Assembly (NCBI RefSeq): GCF_011045125.1 | Contig: NZ_JAAKZF010000023.1 | Span: forward strand, 1 to 64,000 | Direction: 5' to 3' | From: Allomesorhizobium camelthorni | GTDB taxonomy: Bacteria > Pseudomonadota > Alphaproteobacteria > Rhizobiales > Rhizobiaceae | Length of the DNA: 64,000 nucleotides | Shown here: positions 36,178 to 44,747 of the stretch, piece by piece | Numbering within the stretch: position 1 is the first letter of the stretch | Layout of the letters: each line of letters starts with the position of its first letter | Made by a program: the position numbers and the translations under genes | Notes under the pieces: model-generated | What the model saw: only the letters and a program-made list of their open reading frames with translations | Databases searched by the model: none | Told to the model about the DNA's origin: nothing

Positions 36178-37563
36178 ATGAAGTCCCCATCAGGTTCGAC
36201 CGCCGAAGAAGCGGCGGCGTTTCTAAACCAGCACCCCGAGATCGAAGCGTTCGATATCGTGGTGACGGACGCCAATGGCGTCGGCCGGGGCAAGATCATC
36301 CGCCGCCACGAGCTTGCCGCCATTTACGAGAGCGGCCGGCACATGCCGATCTCCATCCTCGGCCTCGACATCACCGGCGAGGATGTCCACGAGACAGGCC
36401 TGATCTGGGATTCCGGCGACGGCGATTTGCGCGCATGGCCTATCCCCGGCACGCTGAAGCCGCTCCATGGCACCAGCCCCGCGCGCGGTCAGGTGCTGAT
36501 GTCGATGTACCATCTCGACGGTTCGCCGATGACCTCCGACCCGCGCCATGCCCTGGCGCGGCAGGTCCGGAAGCTGGCGGAAAAGGGCCTGCATCCGGCA
36601 GGCGCCTTCGAGCTCGAATTTTTCCTGCTCGCCAATGAGCGCGACGCGGAAGGCCGCGTGCAGCCGGCGGGCGCGGTGCTCGACGGCCGCAAGAGCGGCA
36701 AGACCGAGGTCTATTCGGTCGATCATCTGCACGGCATGGAGCCGCTGTTTTCCGACATCTACGCCGCGGCGAAGGTGCAGGGGATTCCGGCCGAGACCGT
36801 GATTTCCGAATATGCGCCGGGGCAGTACGAACTGACGCTGCACTACCGCAAGGACATCATGCAGGTCGCCGACGACCTCGTCATGCTGAAGCGTCTGGTG
36901 CGGGCTGCGGCGCGCAGGCACGGCGTCACCGCCTGCTTCATGGCCAAGCCGATCGAGAAATATGCCGGCTCCGGCATGCACCTCCACGTCTCCATGCTGG
37001 ACGATTCCGGCCGCAACATCTTTTCAGAGGCAGAAGAAGGAAAATGGGCGCCGGCGCTGCTCCATTCGCTCGGGGGCCTTGCGGCGACGATGCCGGAAGC
37101 CATGCTGGTGTTTGCGCCGCACGCCAATTCATGGCGGCGTTTCGTGGCGCAGTCCTACGCCCCGATCGCGCCGACCTGGGGCGTCAACAACCGCTCGGTG
37201 GCGCTGCGCGTGCCTGCCGGCGACGTAAAGAACCGCCGCATCGAGCACCGCCCGGCCGGCGTCGACACCAACCCCTACCTGGTTGCTGCGACCGTGCTCG
37301 CCGGCATTTCAAAGGGGCTGGATGAAAAGCTCGATCCCGGCCCGGAGACGACCGGCAACGGCTACGAGAACGCACCGAAACTGCCCGGTGCGCCGGGTGA
37401 CTGGCGCTCGGCGATCGAGGCCGCGGAGGCTTCCGAATTCCTGAAGGAAGCGCTCGGGCCGGATCTCCACCGTACCTTCACGGCAATCAAGCACGCCGAG
37501 TATCTGCGCGTGGCCCGTACGGTGAGCGAGCTGGATTATCACCTCTACCTGCACGAGGTTTAA
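36178..37563 (+). CDS. Glutamine synthetase family protein (gamma-glutamylpolyamine synthetase-like)
   Basis: This 461-residue ATP-dependent ligase has the glutamine-synthetase fold. AFELEFFLLA carries a metal-binding Glu, YAPGQYELTLHY the second Glu, and GSGMHLHVSM the metal His. NNRSVALRVP and RIEHRPAGVDTNPYL are the substrate and ATP loops. The N-terminal beta-grasp begins AFDIVVTDANGVGRGKIIRRHEL, as in PuuA-type enzymes that glutamylate amines, rather than in GlnA. The ATG at 36178 matches the usual N-terminus; an ATG 36 bp upstream overlaps the stop of a presumed remnant. A palindromic element starts right at its stop codon. Confidence 0.88.
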   Translation: MKSPSGSTAEEAAAFLNQHPEIEAFDIVVTDANGVGRGKIIRRHELAAIYESGRHMPISILGLDITGEDVHETGLIWDSGDGDLRAWPIPGTLKPLHGTSPARGQVLMSMYHLDGSPMTSDPRHALARQVRKLAEKGLHPAGAFELEFFLLANERDAEGRVQPAGAVLDGRKSGKTEVYSVDHLHGMEPLFSDIYAAAKVQGIPAETVISEYAPGQYELTLHYRKDIMQVADDLVMLKRLVRAAARRHGVTACFMAKPIEKYAGSGMHLHVSMLDDSGRNIFSEAEEGKWAPALLHSLGGLAATMPEAMLVFAPHANSWRRFVAQSYAPIAPTWGVNNRSVALRVPAGDVKNRRIEHRPAGVDTNPYLVAATVLAGISKGLDEKLDPGPETTGNGYENAPKLPGAPGDWRSAIEAAEASEFLKEALGPDLHRTFTAIKHAEYLRVARTVSELDYHLYLHEV

Positions 37564-37661
37564 GCGGAATAAGGGGATAGTTTACTTTTTACCCCTTGCG
37601 CGAGATCGACGCGGCCACTGCCTTTCGGGGGTAAGAAAGTAAACTGTCCCCGGCGTTCCGC
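37564..37661. repeat. Palindromic repeat abutting the ligase stop codon
   Basis: The left end GCGGAATAAGGGGATAGTTT matches the inverted right end GCGGAACGCCGGGGACAGTTT, and both continue ACTTT...TTACCCC. The 98-bp block begins on the base after the TAA. The GGGGACAGTTTACTTT-type core resembles termini of repeats mobilised by REP-associated or IS200-like transposases. There is no gene inside. Confidence 0.7.
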
Positions 37662-37714
37662 ATTCCGGAACCTCCTCCTGCCCCGCTCATTCCTGCAATG
37701 TGCGAGGTGAAGAG

Positions 37715-38407
37715 ATGATTGCGAGAATTTCTGCCGAGCCAGCTGCGCGCCACGCGAAGGCGGAGGTCAGGCACTGGCCGGAACCCAAGCCGACGGATGA
37801 GGGCGAAGGCGGCGACACGACCTCGATCGACGAGTTGCGTGAGGTAGCCGAGGCCTGCCGCCGCTGCGCGCTGTGGCGCGATGCGACACAAACGGTGTTC
37901 GGCGAAGGCCGGCAGCAGGCAAGGGTGGTTTTCGTCGGCGAGCAGCCCGGCGACCAGGAAGACCTCGCCGGCAAACCGTTCGTCGGCCCGGCGGGCAGGG
38001 TTTTCGACCAGATTCTTGCGGAGGCCGATCTCGACCGCACGATCACCTACGTCACCAATGCGGTAAAACATTTCAAGTTCGAGCAGCGCGGCAAGAGGCG
38101 CATCCATTCCAAGCCGAATGCTGGAGAAATCCGGGCCTGCCGCTGGTGGCTGGACAATGAGCTGCGGCTGATTCAGCCCGATCTTGTGGTGGCGCTCGGC
38201 GCGACGGCGGCGCAGTCGCTGCTCGGCAAGGCAGTCCCGATAACCAAGATGCGCGGCGACCTTGTGCAGCGCGAGGACGGCCTCCGCATCTACGTGACAA
38301 TCCACCCGTCATTCATCCTGCGCATTCGCGAGCGGGCCGACAAGGAGGCCGAGCGCGCGCGGTTTTTGGACGACATGAAGGCGGTGAAGAAACTGATGGC
38401 GGCGTAA
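37715..38407 (+). CDS. UdgX-family uracil-DNA glycosylase/uracil-DNA-binding protein
   Basis: This 230-residue protein has the UdgX signatures: GEQPG (residues 75-79) with the downstream DLAGKPFVGPAG, the R-loop KRRIH (127-131) whose His forms the covalent bond to uracil-containing DNA in characterised UdgX, and HPSFILR near 197. Family members tightly or covalently trap uracil sites in DNA. Only three Cys are seen (48, 51, 142); the position that often carries the fourth Fe-S ligand reads VVALGATAA. The start at 37715 has AGGTG upstream; a GTG 15 bases earlier is possible. No partner gene is adjacent. Confidence 0.88.
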   Translation: MIARISAEPAARHAKAEVRHWPEPKPTDEGEGGDTTSIDELREVAEACRRCALWRDATQTVFGEGRQQARVVFVGEQPGDQEDLAGKPFVGPAGRVFDQILAEADLDRTITYVTNAVKHFKFEQRGKRRIHSKPNAGEIRACRWWLDNELRLIQPDLVVALGATAAQSLLGKAVPITKMRGDLVQREDGLRIYVTIHPSFILRIRERADKEAERARFLDDMKAVKKLMAA

Positions 38408-38414
38408 ACGAAGA

Positions 38415-38584
38415 GGTGCGTCCTTCGAGGCTCACCCGCTCGCACCTCAGGATGAGGAGGTTGTTTGCGCTTCATAATCGGGTGTGTTCACATAATAATT
38501 TCGGGAGGGGCGGGAAGTTCGGGGGCCGAGCACCCGCCTCCCTCATCCTGAGGTGCGAGCGCAGCGAGCCTCGAAGGACGCACC
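38415..38584. repeat. Inverted-repeat element with 47-bp arms (GGTGCGTCC family)
   Basis: The left arm GGTGCGTCCTTCGAGGCTC continues to CGCTCGCACCTCAGGATGAGG. The right arm is its inverse with few mismatches, ending in GCGAGCCTCGAAGGACGCACC. Each arm can also form its own hairpin. The loop (about 76 bp) is unrelated sequence. It fills the gap between the convergent udgX-like and glycerate kinase genes, where it may also terminate transcription. Confidence 0.85.
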
Positions 38585-38590
38585 CGGCCC

Positions 38591-39877
38591 TCACCTCACC
38601 AGAATCGCCCTCAGATCATTCACATTCGTCCCCGTCGGCCCCGGCACAAACAAATCGCCAACCGCGTTGAACGCCGTCCAGGCGTTGTTGCCGGCGAGCA
38701 TGGCCTTGGCGTCGACGCCGGCCGCACGCATGCGCGCGACGCTCGAACCGTCGGCAAAGGCGCCGGCATTGTCTTCCGAGCCGTCGATGCCATCTGTATC
38801 GGCGGCCAGCGCCTGGACGCCGGCGACACCGTCGATGCCGAGCGCGAAGGCCAGCAAAAATTCGCTGTTACGGCCGCCCTTGCCTTTCGCCCGCAGCGTC
38901 ACGGTGGTCTCGCCGCCCGACAGGATCATCACCGGCTTCCTGAACGGTCGGTCGCGGGTAGCGATCTCGCGCGTGATCGCCGCATGCACGGAGCCCACGT
39001 CGCGCGCCTCGCCTTCGATCGAATCCGACAGGATGACAGCCTCCACGCCTTGCTTCTTTGCCTCCGCAGCGGCGGCTTCCAGCGAGACGGCGGCCGAGGC
39101 GATGACGCGCACCTTGTTGCGCGAAAAACGCGGATCGTGCGGCCGCGGCGCGTCGGCGGCTTCCGAGTTGAGATGCGCCATCACCGCTGCCGGCAGCTTC
39201 ATGCCGTAGGTGTTTATCAGGCTCAGCGCAGTCTCACGGTTGCCGATATCCGGGATGGTCGGACCCGAAGCAACAAGGGCCGGGTCGTCACCGGGAATGT
39301 CGGACACGACGAGCGAAACCACGCGCGCCGGCGAGGCGGCGGCGGCGAGGCGACCGCCCTTGATCGTGGAGACATGCTTGCGGATGGTGTTCATCGCGAA
39401 AATGGGCGCGCCGGAGGCGAGCAGCGCCTCATTGACGGCGATCTCGTCCGCCAGCGTCAGCCCTTCGGGCGGCGACGGCAGCAGCGCCGACCCGCCGCCG
39501 GAAATCAGCGCAATGACCAGATCGTCTGCGGTCAGGCCAGAAACCTTTTCGAGCAGCCGCCGCGACGCTTCAAGACCTGCGGCGTCCGGTACCGGATGCG
39601 CCGCCTCGATGATCTCGATGCGCTCGCATCTGGCTGCGTAGCCGTAGCGCGTGATGACTACTCCTTCCAGCGGCCCGTCCCAGACTTTCTCGAACGCCGC
39701 CGCCATCTGTGCAGAGCCCTTGCCCGCGCCGACGACGATGGTGCGGCCCTTCGGCTTTTCCGGCAGATGTTTGCGGATTGTCAGTTCCGGATCCGCGGCC
39801 GCAACGGCCGCGTTGAAGACGGCGGTGAGGAGAGATTTGGGATCGATGGTCAAGAGCGTGTCCCCATGGTCCAGCAC
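38591..39877 (-). CDS. Glycerate 2-kinase (GckA/TtuD type, DUF4147)
   Basis: This 428-residue kinase phosphorylates D-glycerate to 2-phosphoglycerate. Family motifs are VVGAGKGSAQMAAAFEK (about residues 47-63), ALISGGGSALLPSPPEGL (about 125-142) and LSGGETTVTLRAKGKGGRNSEF (about 320-341, first Ser of a nucleotide loop). The annotated start is GTG at 39877; an in-frame TTG eight codons later with GGGGAC upstream is also possible. It would complete the route from glyoxylate (made by the ureidoglycolate lyase at 53.6 kb) through tartronate semialdehyde to central metabolism, although the carboligase and reductase are not here. Confidence 0.92.
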   Translation of the reverse strand: MLDHGDTLLTIDPKSLLTAVFNAAVAAADPELTIRKHLPEKPKGRTIVVGAGKGSAQMAAAFEKVWDGPLEGVVITRYGYAARCERIEIIEAAHPVPDAAGLEASRRLLEKVSGLTADDLVIALISGGGSALLPSPPEGLTLADEIAVNEALLASGAPIFAMNTIRKHVSTIKGGRLAAAASPARVVSLVVSDIPGDDPALVASGPTIPDIGNRETALSLINTYGMKLPAAVMAHLNSEAADAPRPHDPRFSRNKVRVIASAAVSLEAAAAEAKKQGVEAVILSDSIEGEARDVGSVHAAITREIATRDRPFRKPVMILSGGETTVTLRAKGKGGRNSEFLLAFALGIDGVAGVQALAADTDGIDGSEDNAGAFADGSSVARMRAAGVDAKAMLAGNNAWTAFNAVGDLFVPGPTGTNVNDLRAILVR

Positions 39878-39899
39878 CCTGTGGCTAGGCTCGGAGTCC

Positions 39900-40068
39900 T
39901 ACGTTGCCCCCCTCTGGCCTGCCGGCCATCTCCCCCACAAGTGGGGAGATTGGCTGCCATCCACGCCGGCGCCCTCTCTGCCACGTTGACGGTTGGCGAA
40001 ACACGGGCGGCCGGCTGATCTCCCCCCTTGTGGGGGAGATGGCCGGCAGGCCAGAGGGGGGCAACGTA
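39900..40068. repeat. 169-bp inverted-repeat element with ~50-bp near-perfect arms (GCCCCCCTCTGG family)
   Basis: The left arm runs from TACGTTGCCCCCCTCTGG through GCCTGCCGGCCATCTCCCCC to a small hairpin. The right arm is its inverse with one mismatch in about 50 bases. The centre is about 65 bp of unrelated DNA. The same family occurs at 48403-48551. The element separates the glycerate kinase and UPF0303 genes, which point the same way. Confidence 0.9.
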
Positions 40069-40091
40069 GAGCACCATCATGTAAACGGAAC

Positions 40092-40592
40092 TCAACTTGC
40101 AGCCGCGAGCGCCAACTCGCGCCGATCCCGCCCCAGACAATCGCACAGAGCGTCGATGATGATGCCGTGGTCCTGCCTCTGCGGCAGGCCCGAAACCGCG
40201 ATGACGCCAATGACGCCGGCGCCTTTGACGCGGATAGGGAAACCGCCGCCGGCCAGCACGTACTCGGACGCCGAAAGCCCGTAGCGCTCTGCGAACAGGG
40301 CGCTTTCGCCACCCTGCTCGAGCATCATCCGATAGGTGCTCTTGAGGAACATCTTGACGACGTTGCGCTTCCTTCGCGCCCAGTCGGCATTGGAGCCCGT
40401 CGAGCCCGGCAGCGCGCAATAGAAAAGCGCCCGGTCCCAAAGCCTGATGTCGACGATGATCGGCCAGTTTTCGGCCAAGGCTCGTGTACGCAGCGCCGAG
40501 CCGATCTCGAACGCCGTCGCCTCGTCGAAGGCGTCAAACACCAGTTCGGTTTCCTGAACCTTGATCTTCTCAATATCGCCGGCAACGCTCAT
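40092..40592 (-). CDS. UPF0303 / GlcG-HbpS-like fold protein
   Basis: This 166-residue protein belongs to the UPF0303 family, with the heme-binding HbpS/GlcG fold. Landmarks are VFDAFDEATAFEIGSALRTRA near the start, PIIVDIRLWDRALFYCALPG, NVVKMFLKSTYRMMLEQGG, and a Gly-rich AGGGFPIRVKGAGVIGVIAVSG (about residues 112-133). The C-terminus DHGIIIDALCDCLG is typical. Family proteins are suspected heme or small-ligand binders, but the reaction is uncertain. It lies between purine degradation genes and glycerate kinase and is separated from both by repeat elements. Confidence 0.82.
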   Translation of the reverse strand: MSVAGDIEKIKVQETELVFDAFDEATAFEIGSALRTRALAENWPIIVDIRLWDRALFYCALPGSTGSNADWARRKRNVVKMFLKSTYRMMLEQGGESALFAERYGLSASEYVLAGGGFPIRVKGAGVIGVIAVSGLPQRQDHGIIIDALCDCLGRDRRELALAAAS

Positions 40593-40670
40593 GACGCTCC
40601 TCCGAAAGCTCCGCTTTGACCGATCGTTATCCTTGGGTCAAGCATGGCGCGGCCGCAAGATTGCTCTTAC

Positions 40671-40836
40671 GGTGCGTCCTTCGAGGCTCGCTACGCTCGC
40701 ACCTCAGGATGAGGGAGATTGGCGCATCCCTCCTTCATCCTGAAGACCAGTGCGGGCGTCTCCGGATGAAAAGACTGTAGGCCACCCAACCTTCTTCATC
40801 CTGAGGTGCGAGCGCAGCGAGCCTCGAGGGACGCAC
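40671..40836. repeat. Inverted-repeat element, second copy of the GGTGCGTCC family
   Basis: The left arm starts GGTGCGTCCTTCGAGGCTCG and ends AGGATGAGGGAG. The inverted right arm reads CTTCTTCATCCTGAGGTGCG to CGAGGGACGCAC. A shorter extra copy of the CATCC-type half (TCCCTCCTTCATCCTGAAG) lies in the middle, making this copy a mosaic. It fills the gap between guaD and the UPF0303 gene. Confidence 0.85.
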
Positions 40837-40849
40837 TATTCATTTGTTC

Positions 40850-42163
40850 CTACGCCACTATAACGCTCTTGGCCGGCTTGCCCGCGACATAGACCTCGCG
40901 CACGGCGCGGTCGTCGCCGAGCGTCTGCAGCAGGAAAAGCTCCTCGGCCAGCGTTTCGACTGTCTCCATGCGAAGCCGCATGCCTGGCGTCGCGCGGCTG
41001 TCCAGCACGACTATGTCCGCATCGGTCCCGACATCGAGCGTGCCGACCTTGTCGGCGATCGACAGCGCCTCGGCATTGCCGCGCGTCATCTGCCAGAACG
41101 AGGCGAACGGATTGAGCTTCTCGCCGTTCAGCGCAACGACCTTGTAGCCCTCGTCCATGGTGCGCAGCATCGAATAGTTGGTGCCACCGCCGACATCCGT
41201 TGCCGTTGCTATCCGCAGGGGCTTCTCCCGCCGGCGGTAGCGCTGATAGTCGAACAGGCCGGAGCCCAGGAAAAGGTTGGAGGTCGGGCAGAAAACCGCC
41301 ACCGAACCCGAATCCGACAGCGCGTCGGCTTCGCGCTCCGACAGATGGATGCAGTGGCCGAACAGGCTTTGCTTCCCGAGCAGCCCGTAGCGTTCATAGA
41401 TGTCGGTGTAGTCCTTCGACCACGGATAGAGTTCCTGCGTGAACGCGATCTCGGCATGGTTTTCCGAGAGATGCGTCTGCATATGCAGGTCCGGGTGCTC
41501 CCGCATCAGCGCGCTGGCCATCTCAAGCTGCTCGGGCGAGGATGTGATCGCGAAGCGCGGCGTGATCGCGTAGTGCTGCCGGCCCTTGCCGTGCCATTCC
41601 GCTATCAGCGCCTTCGAGTCGTCATAGCCCGACTGCGGCGTGTCGAGCACGCCTTCCGGCGCGTTGCGGTCCATCATCACCTTGCCGGCGATGTTGAGCA
41701 TATTTCGAGCGTGGCTCTCCTCGAAAAACGCCTCCGCCGATTGCTTGTGCACCGAGCAGTAGGCAGCGACGGTAGTGGTGCCGTGCCGCACCGTCTCGTC
41801 CAGGAACAGGCGCGCGATGTGCCGGCCATGCTGCGCATTGCGGAACTTCGTCTCCTCGGGAAACGTGTACTTGTTCAGCCAGTCGAGCAGTTCCGCACCG
41901 TAGGACGCGATGACCTGCATCTGCGGAAAATGCGCATGCGCGTCGATGAAGCCGGGCAGAACGAGATGCGGCCGGTGATCGATTTTTTCCGCGCCCTCGC
42001 CGGCCTGGCTTGCGACATCCGCATAGGCCCCGGCAGCTATGATCTTGCCGCCGCGCAGCAGCAGCCCGCCATCTTCTTCGTAGCGATAGGCGGCGTGGTC
42101 GTCGGTGGAATCGGGCCAGCGCAGGAAGGTGAGCGTGCGTCCGCGAAGCAGAAGATCGGTCAT
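40850..42163 (-). CDS. guaD: Guanine deaminase
   Basis: This 437-residue amidohydrolase converts guanine to xanthine plus ammonia. The metal motif GFIDAHAHFPQ (about residues 68-78) is followed by the guanine-deaminase loop ASYGAELLDWLNKYTFPEE. Further ligands occur in HLSENHAE and FGHCIHLSE, and the C-terminal Asp in ATDVGGGTNYSML. The ATG at 42163 (MTDLLLRGRTLTF) was chosen over a longer frame whose 26 extra codons do not fit the family. It follows the urate hydroxylase gene by 46 bp, probably in one operon, and feeds the xanthine dehydrogenase encoded upstream. Confidence 0.95.
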   Translation of the reverse strand: MTDLLLRGRTLTFLRWPDSTDDHAAYRYEEDGGLLLRGGKIIAAGAYADVASQAGEGAEKIDHRPHLVLPGFIDAHAHFPQMQVIASYGAELLDWLNKYTFPEETKFRNAQHGRHIARLFLDETVRHGTTTVAAYCSVHKQSAEAFFEESHARNMLNIAGKVMMDRNAPEGVLDTPQSGYDDSKALIAEWHGKGRQHYAITPRFAITSSPEQLEMASALMREHPDLHMQTHLSENHAEIAFTQELYPWSKDYTDIYERYGLLGKQSLFGHCIHLSEREADALSDSGSVAVFCPTSNLFLGSGLFDYQRYRRREKPLRIATATDVGGGTNYSMLRTMDEGYKVVALNGEKLNPFASFWQMTRGNAEALSIADKVGTLDVGTDADIVVLDSRATPGMRLRMETVETLAEELFLLQTLGDDRAVREVYVAGKPAKSVIVA

Positions 42164-42209
42164 GCGGAAAGCCTTGCTCGGATATGCGCAAATCTCATTG
42201 GAAAGGTGT

Positions 42210-43433
42210 TCACTCCCCCGCTCCTTCGAACCAGGCCGCAAGCAGCGCCCGCTCCTCGATGGTCATGGCGGTGACGTTGCCTGGCGGCATGGCGTGGCTG
42301 CGTCCGGCCTGCAGATAGATTTCCCGGGCATGCTCGGCAATCGTGGCGTCGGTTTCGAGGATCACGCCCTTCGGCGCCTGATAGATGCCTTCATAGGACG
42401 GCTCCGTCGCATGACACATCGAGCAGCGGCCGAGCACGGTGTCGCGCACCGCCGGAAAATGCGTGGACGCGACAAATATCTCGCTGGCAGCTGCCTGCTT
42501 CGGCTCGCCAGTCAGGATCTTCGGCACGGTCGAGAGCCACATGATGACGATGAACAGCACCGCGGCCGCCAGCCAGGTCCAGGTCGGGTTGCCCTTGCGC
42601 GCATGCCGCGTGTTGAAGAAGTGCCGGATCAGCACGCCGATGATGAACACCAGCGAGGCGATCACCCAGTTGAACTGCGTTCCGAACGCCAGCGGATAAT
42701 GGTTCGACAGCATCAGGAACAGAACGGGCAGCGTCAGGTAGTTGTTGTGCAGCGAGCGCGTCTTGGCGATCTTGCCGTATCTTGGATCGGGCTTCCTCCC
42801 GGCGATCAGGTCGGCGACGACGATCTTCTGGTTCGGGATGATGACGAGGAAGACATTGGCCGACATGATGGTTGCGGTGACGGCGCCGAGATGCAGGAAG
42901 GCGGCGCGGCCGGTGAAGAGTTGCGTGTAGCCCCAGGCCATGAACACCACCACCGCATAGAGCACCAGCATCAGCAGCGTGTCGCTCTTGGCGAGCGGCG
43001 ACTTGCACAGAAGATCGTAGACGACCCAGCCAAGCCCGAGCGACGCGATCGATATGCCGATCGCCACCGGCGCGGAGACGTCGAGCACGTCGCGGTCGAT
43101 CAGGAACAGGTCGGCGCCGGCGTAGTAGACCACGGCCATCAGCGCGAAGCCGCTCATCCAGGTGGCGTAAGATTCCCATTTGAACCAGGTCAAGTGCTCG
43201 GGCATCTCGGCTGGCGCGACCAGATATTTCTGGATGTGGTAGAAGCCGCCGCCATGGACCTGCCACTCCTCGCCATGCGCGCCTTTTGGCAGGCCGGGAC
43301 GCTGGCGCAGGCCGAGGTCGAGCGCCACGAAGTAGAAGGACGAACCGATCCAGGCGATGCCGGTGATGACGTGCAGCCAGCGCACGGCGAAACTCAGCCA
43401 ATCCCAGAAAATCGCGAAATCGGTCATGCCCAT
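42210..43433 (-). CDS. puuD: Membrane urate hydroxylase PuuD with cytochrome c domain
   Basis: This 407-residue enzyme oxidises urate to 5-hydroxyisourate and passes electrons to the respiratory chain rather than to O2. The N-terminal part has about eight membrane helices, starting FAVRWLHVITGIAWIGSSFYFVALD (about residues 15-39), the PuuD hallmark. The C-terminal part is a cytochrome c domain: heme motif CSMCH at 337-341 and axial Met in HAMPPGN at 382. It begins an apparent operon with guaD. It is divergent from a LysR gene, with a TTTC-N11-GAAA dyad between them. It replaces soluble uricase, which is absent here. Confidence 0.95.
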   Translation of the reverse strand: MGMTDFAIFWDWLSFAVRWLHVITGIAWIGSSFYFVALDLGLRQRPGLPKGAHGEEWQVHGGGFYHIQKYLVAPAEMPEHLTWFKWESYATWMSGFALMAVVYYAGADLFLIDRDVLDVSAPVAIGISIASLGLGWVVYDLLCKSPLAKSDTLLMLVLYAVVVFMAWGYTQLFTGRAAFLHLGAVTATIMSANVFLVIIPNQKIVVADLIAGRKPDPRYGKIAKTRSLHNNYLTLPVLFLMLSNHYPLAFGTQFNWVIASLVFIIGVLIRHFFNTRHARKGNPTWTWLAAAVLFIVIMWLSTVPKILTGEPKQAAASEIFVASTHFPAVRDTVLGRCSMCHATEPSYEGIYQAPKGVILETDATIAEHAREIYLQAGRSHAMPPGNVTAMTIEERALLAAWFEGAGE

Positions 43434-43499
43434 CCTTCCTGCCTGTCCGCGACTTTACGGCCTGCGATGCAAACGGAAAGAGGGCAGGTGTGCGATGAC

Positions 43500-43518
43500 T
43501 TTCAAAAAAAACTGGAAA
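43500..43518. promoter_or_regulatory. LysR-type T-N11-A dyad between puuD and the LysR gene
   Basis: TTTC (43500-43503) and GAAA (43515-43518) are exact complements with an 11-base A-rich spacer, the classic LysR-box form. The site lies 67 bp upstream of puuD and 26 bp upstream of the LysR start. The left half GACTTTCAAAA recurs in the divergent uraH/puuE promoter region. Confidence 0.55.
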
Positions 43519-43543
43519 ATAGTAGCGTCGCCTCCGAAACTCA

Positions 43544-44479
43544 GTGGAAGCCGGCAAATTGGCCTATCTCGACAACATCGCTGTCTTCGTCCGCGTCGTC
43601 GAATTGGGCAATCTGTCGGCGGCGGGCCGCGACATGCGCATTTCGCCCGCCGTGGCTTCCAACCGCATCAAGGAACTGGAGAAGCATCTCGGTGTGCGCC
43701 TGTTCAACCGCACCACGCGCCAATTGATGCCGACCGAGCAGGGCACGGTCTTCTATTCCGGCGCCAAGCAGGTGCTGGAAGCGATCGCCGAGGCCGAGGC
43801 CGCCGTCAGCGCGCTTTCCGGCCAGCCACGCGGCACGATCAAGGTGACCGCGCCGCTCGGCCTCGGGCGGCGGCTGATCGCGTCCGGCATTCCGGATTTC
43901 CGCGACAAATATCCCGACATCGAGGTGCGGCTCCGGCTTTCCGACCACAATGTCGACATTCTCAAGGAAGGCATCGATGTCGCCTTCCGGCTCGGCCTGA
44001 TCGAGGATTCGAGCCTCAGAATGCGTGGCATCATGGAATGCGAGCGCGTGCTGGTGGCCGCGCCGAAATATCTCGAGGCGCGGGGCGAGCCGACTGAACC
44101 GCAGCAACTGGTCGACGACAGGCATGATTGCCTGATGTTGCGCTTTCCCGGCATGCGCGAATATTTCTGGACGCTGAAGACGCGATCGGGCCCGGCCAAA
44201 TTCGAGGTGCACGGGCCGTTCGATTCCGACGACGGCGATGTCCTGACCGGCTGGGCTCTGGCCGGCCGCGGCATCATCAACAAGCCGCGCTTCGAGGTTG
44301 AGCCCTTCATCCGCGACCGCCGGCTGAAGATAATCCTCGCCGACACGCCGCCGACCCCGGTGCAGTTCGCCGCCGTCTATCCGCACAAGAAGCTGCAGGA
44401 TCCGAAGGTGCGCCTGCTGCTCGATTTCATGGCCGAGCGCTGCCAGCGTCTGATCCGGGATATTCTGGCGGGGAGGTAA
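43544..44479 (+). CDS. LysR-family transcriptional regulator
   Basis: This 311-residue regulator has an N-terminal winged helix (LGNLSAAGRDMRISPAVASNRIKELEKHLGVRLF, spanning about residues 20-53; key turn at SAAGRDM) and a substrate-binding domain with LRLSDHNVDILKEGIDVAFRLG. The given start is GTG; TTG at 43559 (then AYLDNIAVFVRVVE) fits the usual N-terminus better and has GGAAG upstream. It is divergent from puuD-guaD and probably activates purine catabolism in response to urate or a relative, by position and by the shared half-site. Confidence 0.9.
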   Translation: MEAGKLAYLDNIAVFVRVVELGNLSAAGRDMRISPAVASNRIKELEKHLGVRLFNRTTRQLMPTEQGTVFYSGAKQVLEAIAEAEAAVSALSGQPRGTIKVTAPLGLGRRLIASGIPDFRDKYPDIEVRLRLSDHNVDILKEGIDVAFRLGLIEDSSLRMRGIMECERVLVAAPKYLEARGEPTEPQQLVDDRHDCLMLRFPGMREYFWTLKTRSGPAKFEVHGPFDSDDGDVLTGWALAGRGIINKPRFEVEPFIRDRRLKIILADTPPTPVQFAAVYPHKKLQDPKVRLLLDFMAERCQRLIRDILAGR

Positions 44480-44489
44480 GGCGGATGCG

Positions 44490-44747
44490 CTACGAAGCTT
44501 TCAAATTCTGCAGCCCGCGCTCCAGCAATTCCCGCATGAACCGCTGATAGGGGATTCCGCGCTTCCTGGCCTCTGCCTTCAGCGTTGCCAACTGGCCTTC
44601 CGGAAGCCGCATATTGACCCGTGCGGTCTTGTTCTCGAACTCGAACCGGTAAGGCTTGAACTGGGAAAAATCGAGATCGGACAGATCCTGTTCAAGGAAA
44701 GCCTCGGCTTCCTCATCGGTTGTCATGACTGGAACTTTCCGTTTCAT
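44490..44747 (-). CDS. CopG-type antitoxin partnering BrnT
   Basis: This 85-residue antitoxin has an acidic N-terminal part (TDEEAEAFLEQDLSDLDFSQF) that neutralises the toxin and a C-terminal ribbon-helix-helix (ARVNMRLPEGQLATLKAEARKRG) that binds DNA and should autorepress the pair. The ATG at 44747 (MKRKVPVM) was chosen because family members start there; it overlaps the toxin gene by 35 bp. The toxin-first order is that of BrnT systems. It converges on the LysR gene with a 10-bp gap. Confidence 0.85.
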   Translation of the reverse strand: MKRKVPVMTTDEEAEAFLEQDLSDLDFSQFKPYRFEFENKTARVNMRLPEGQLATLKAEARKRGIPYQRFMRELLERGLQNLKAS

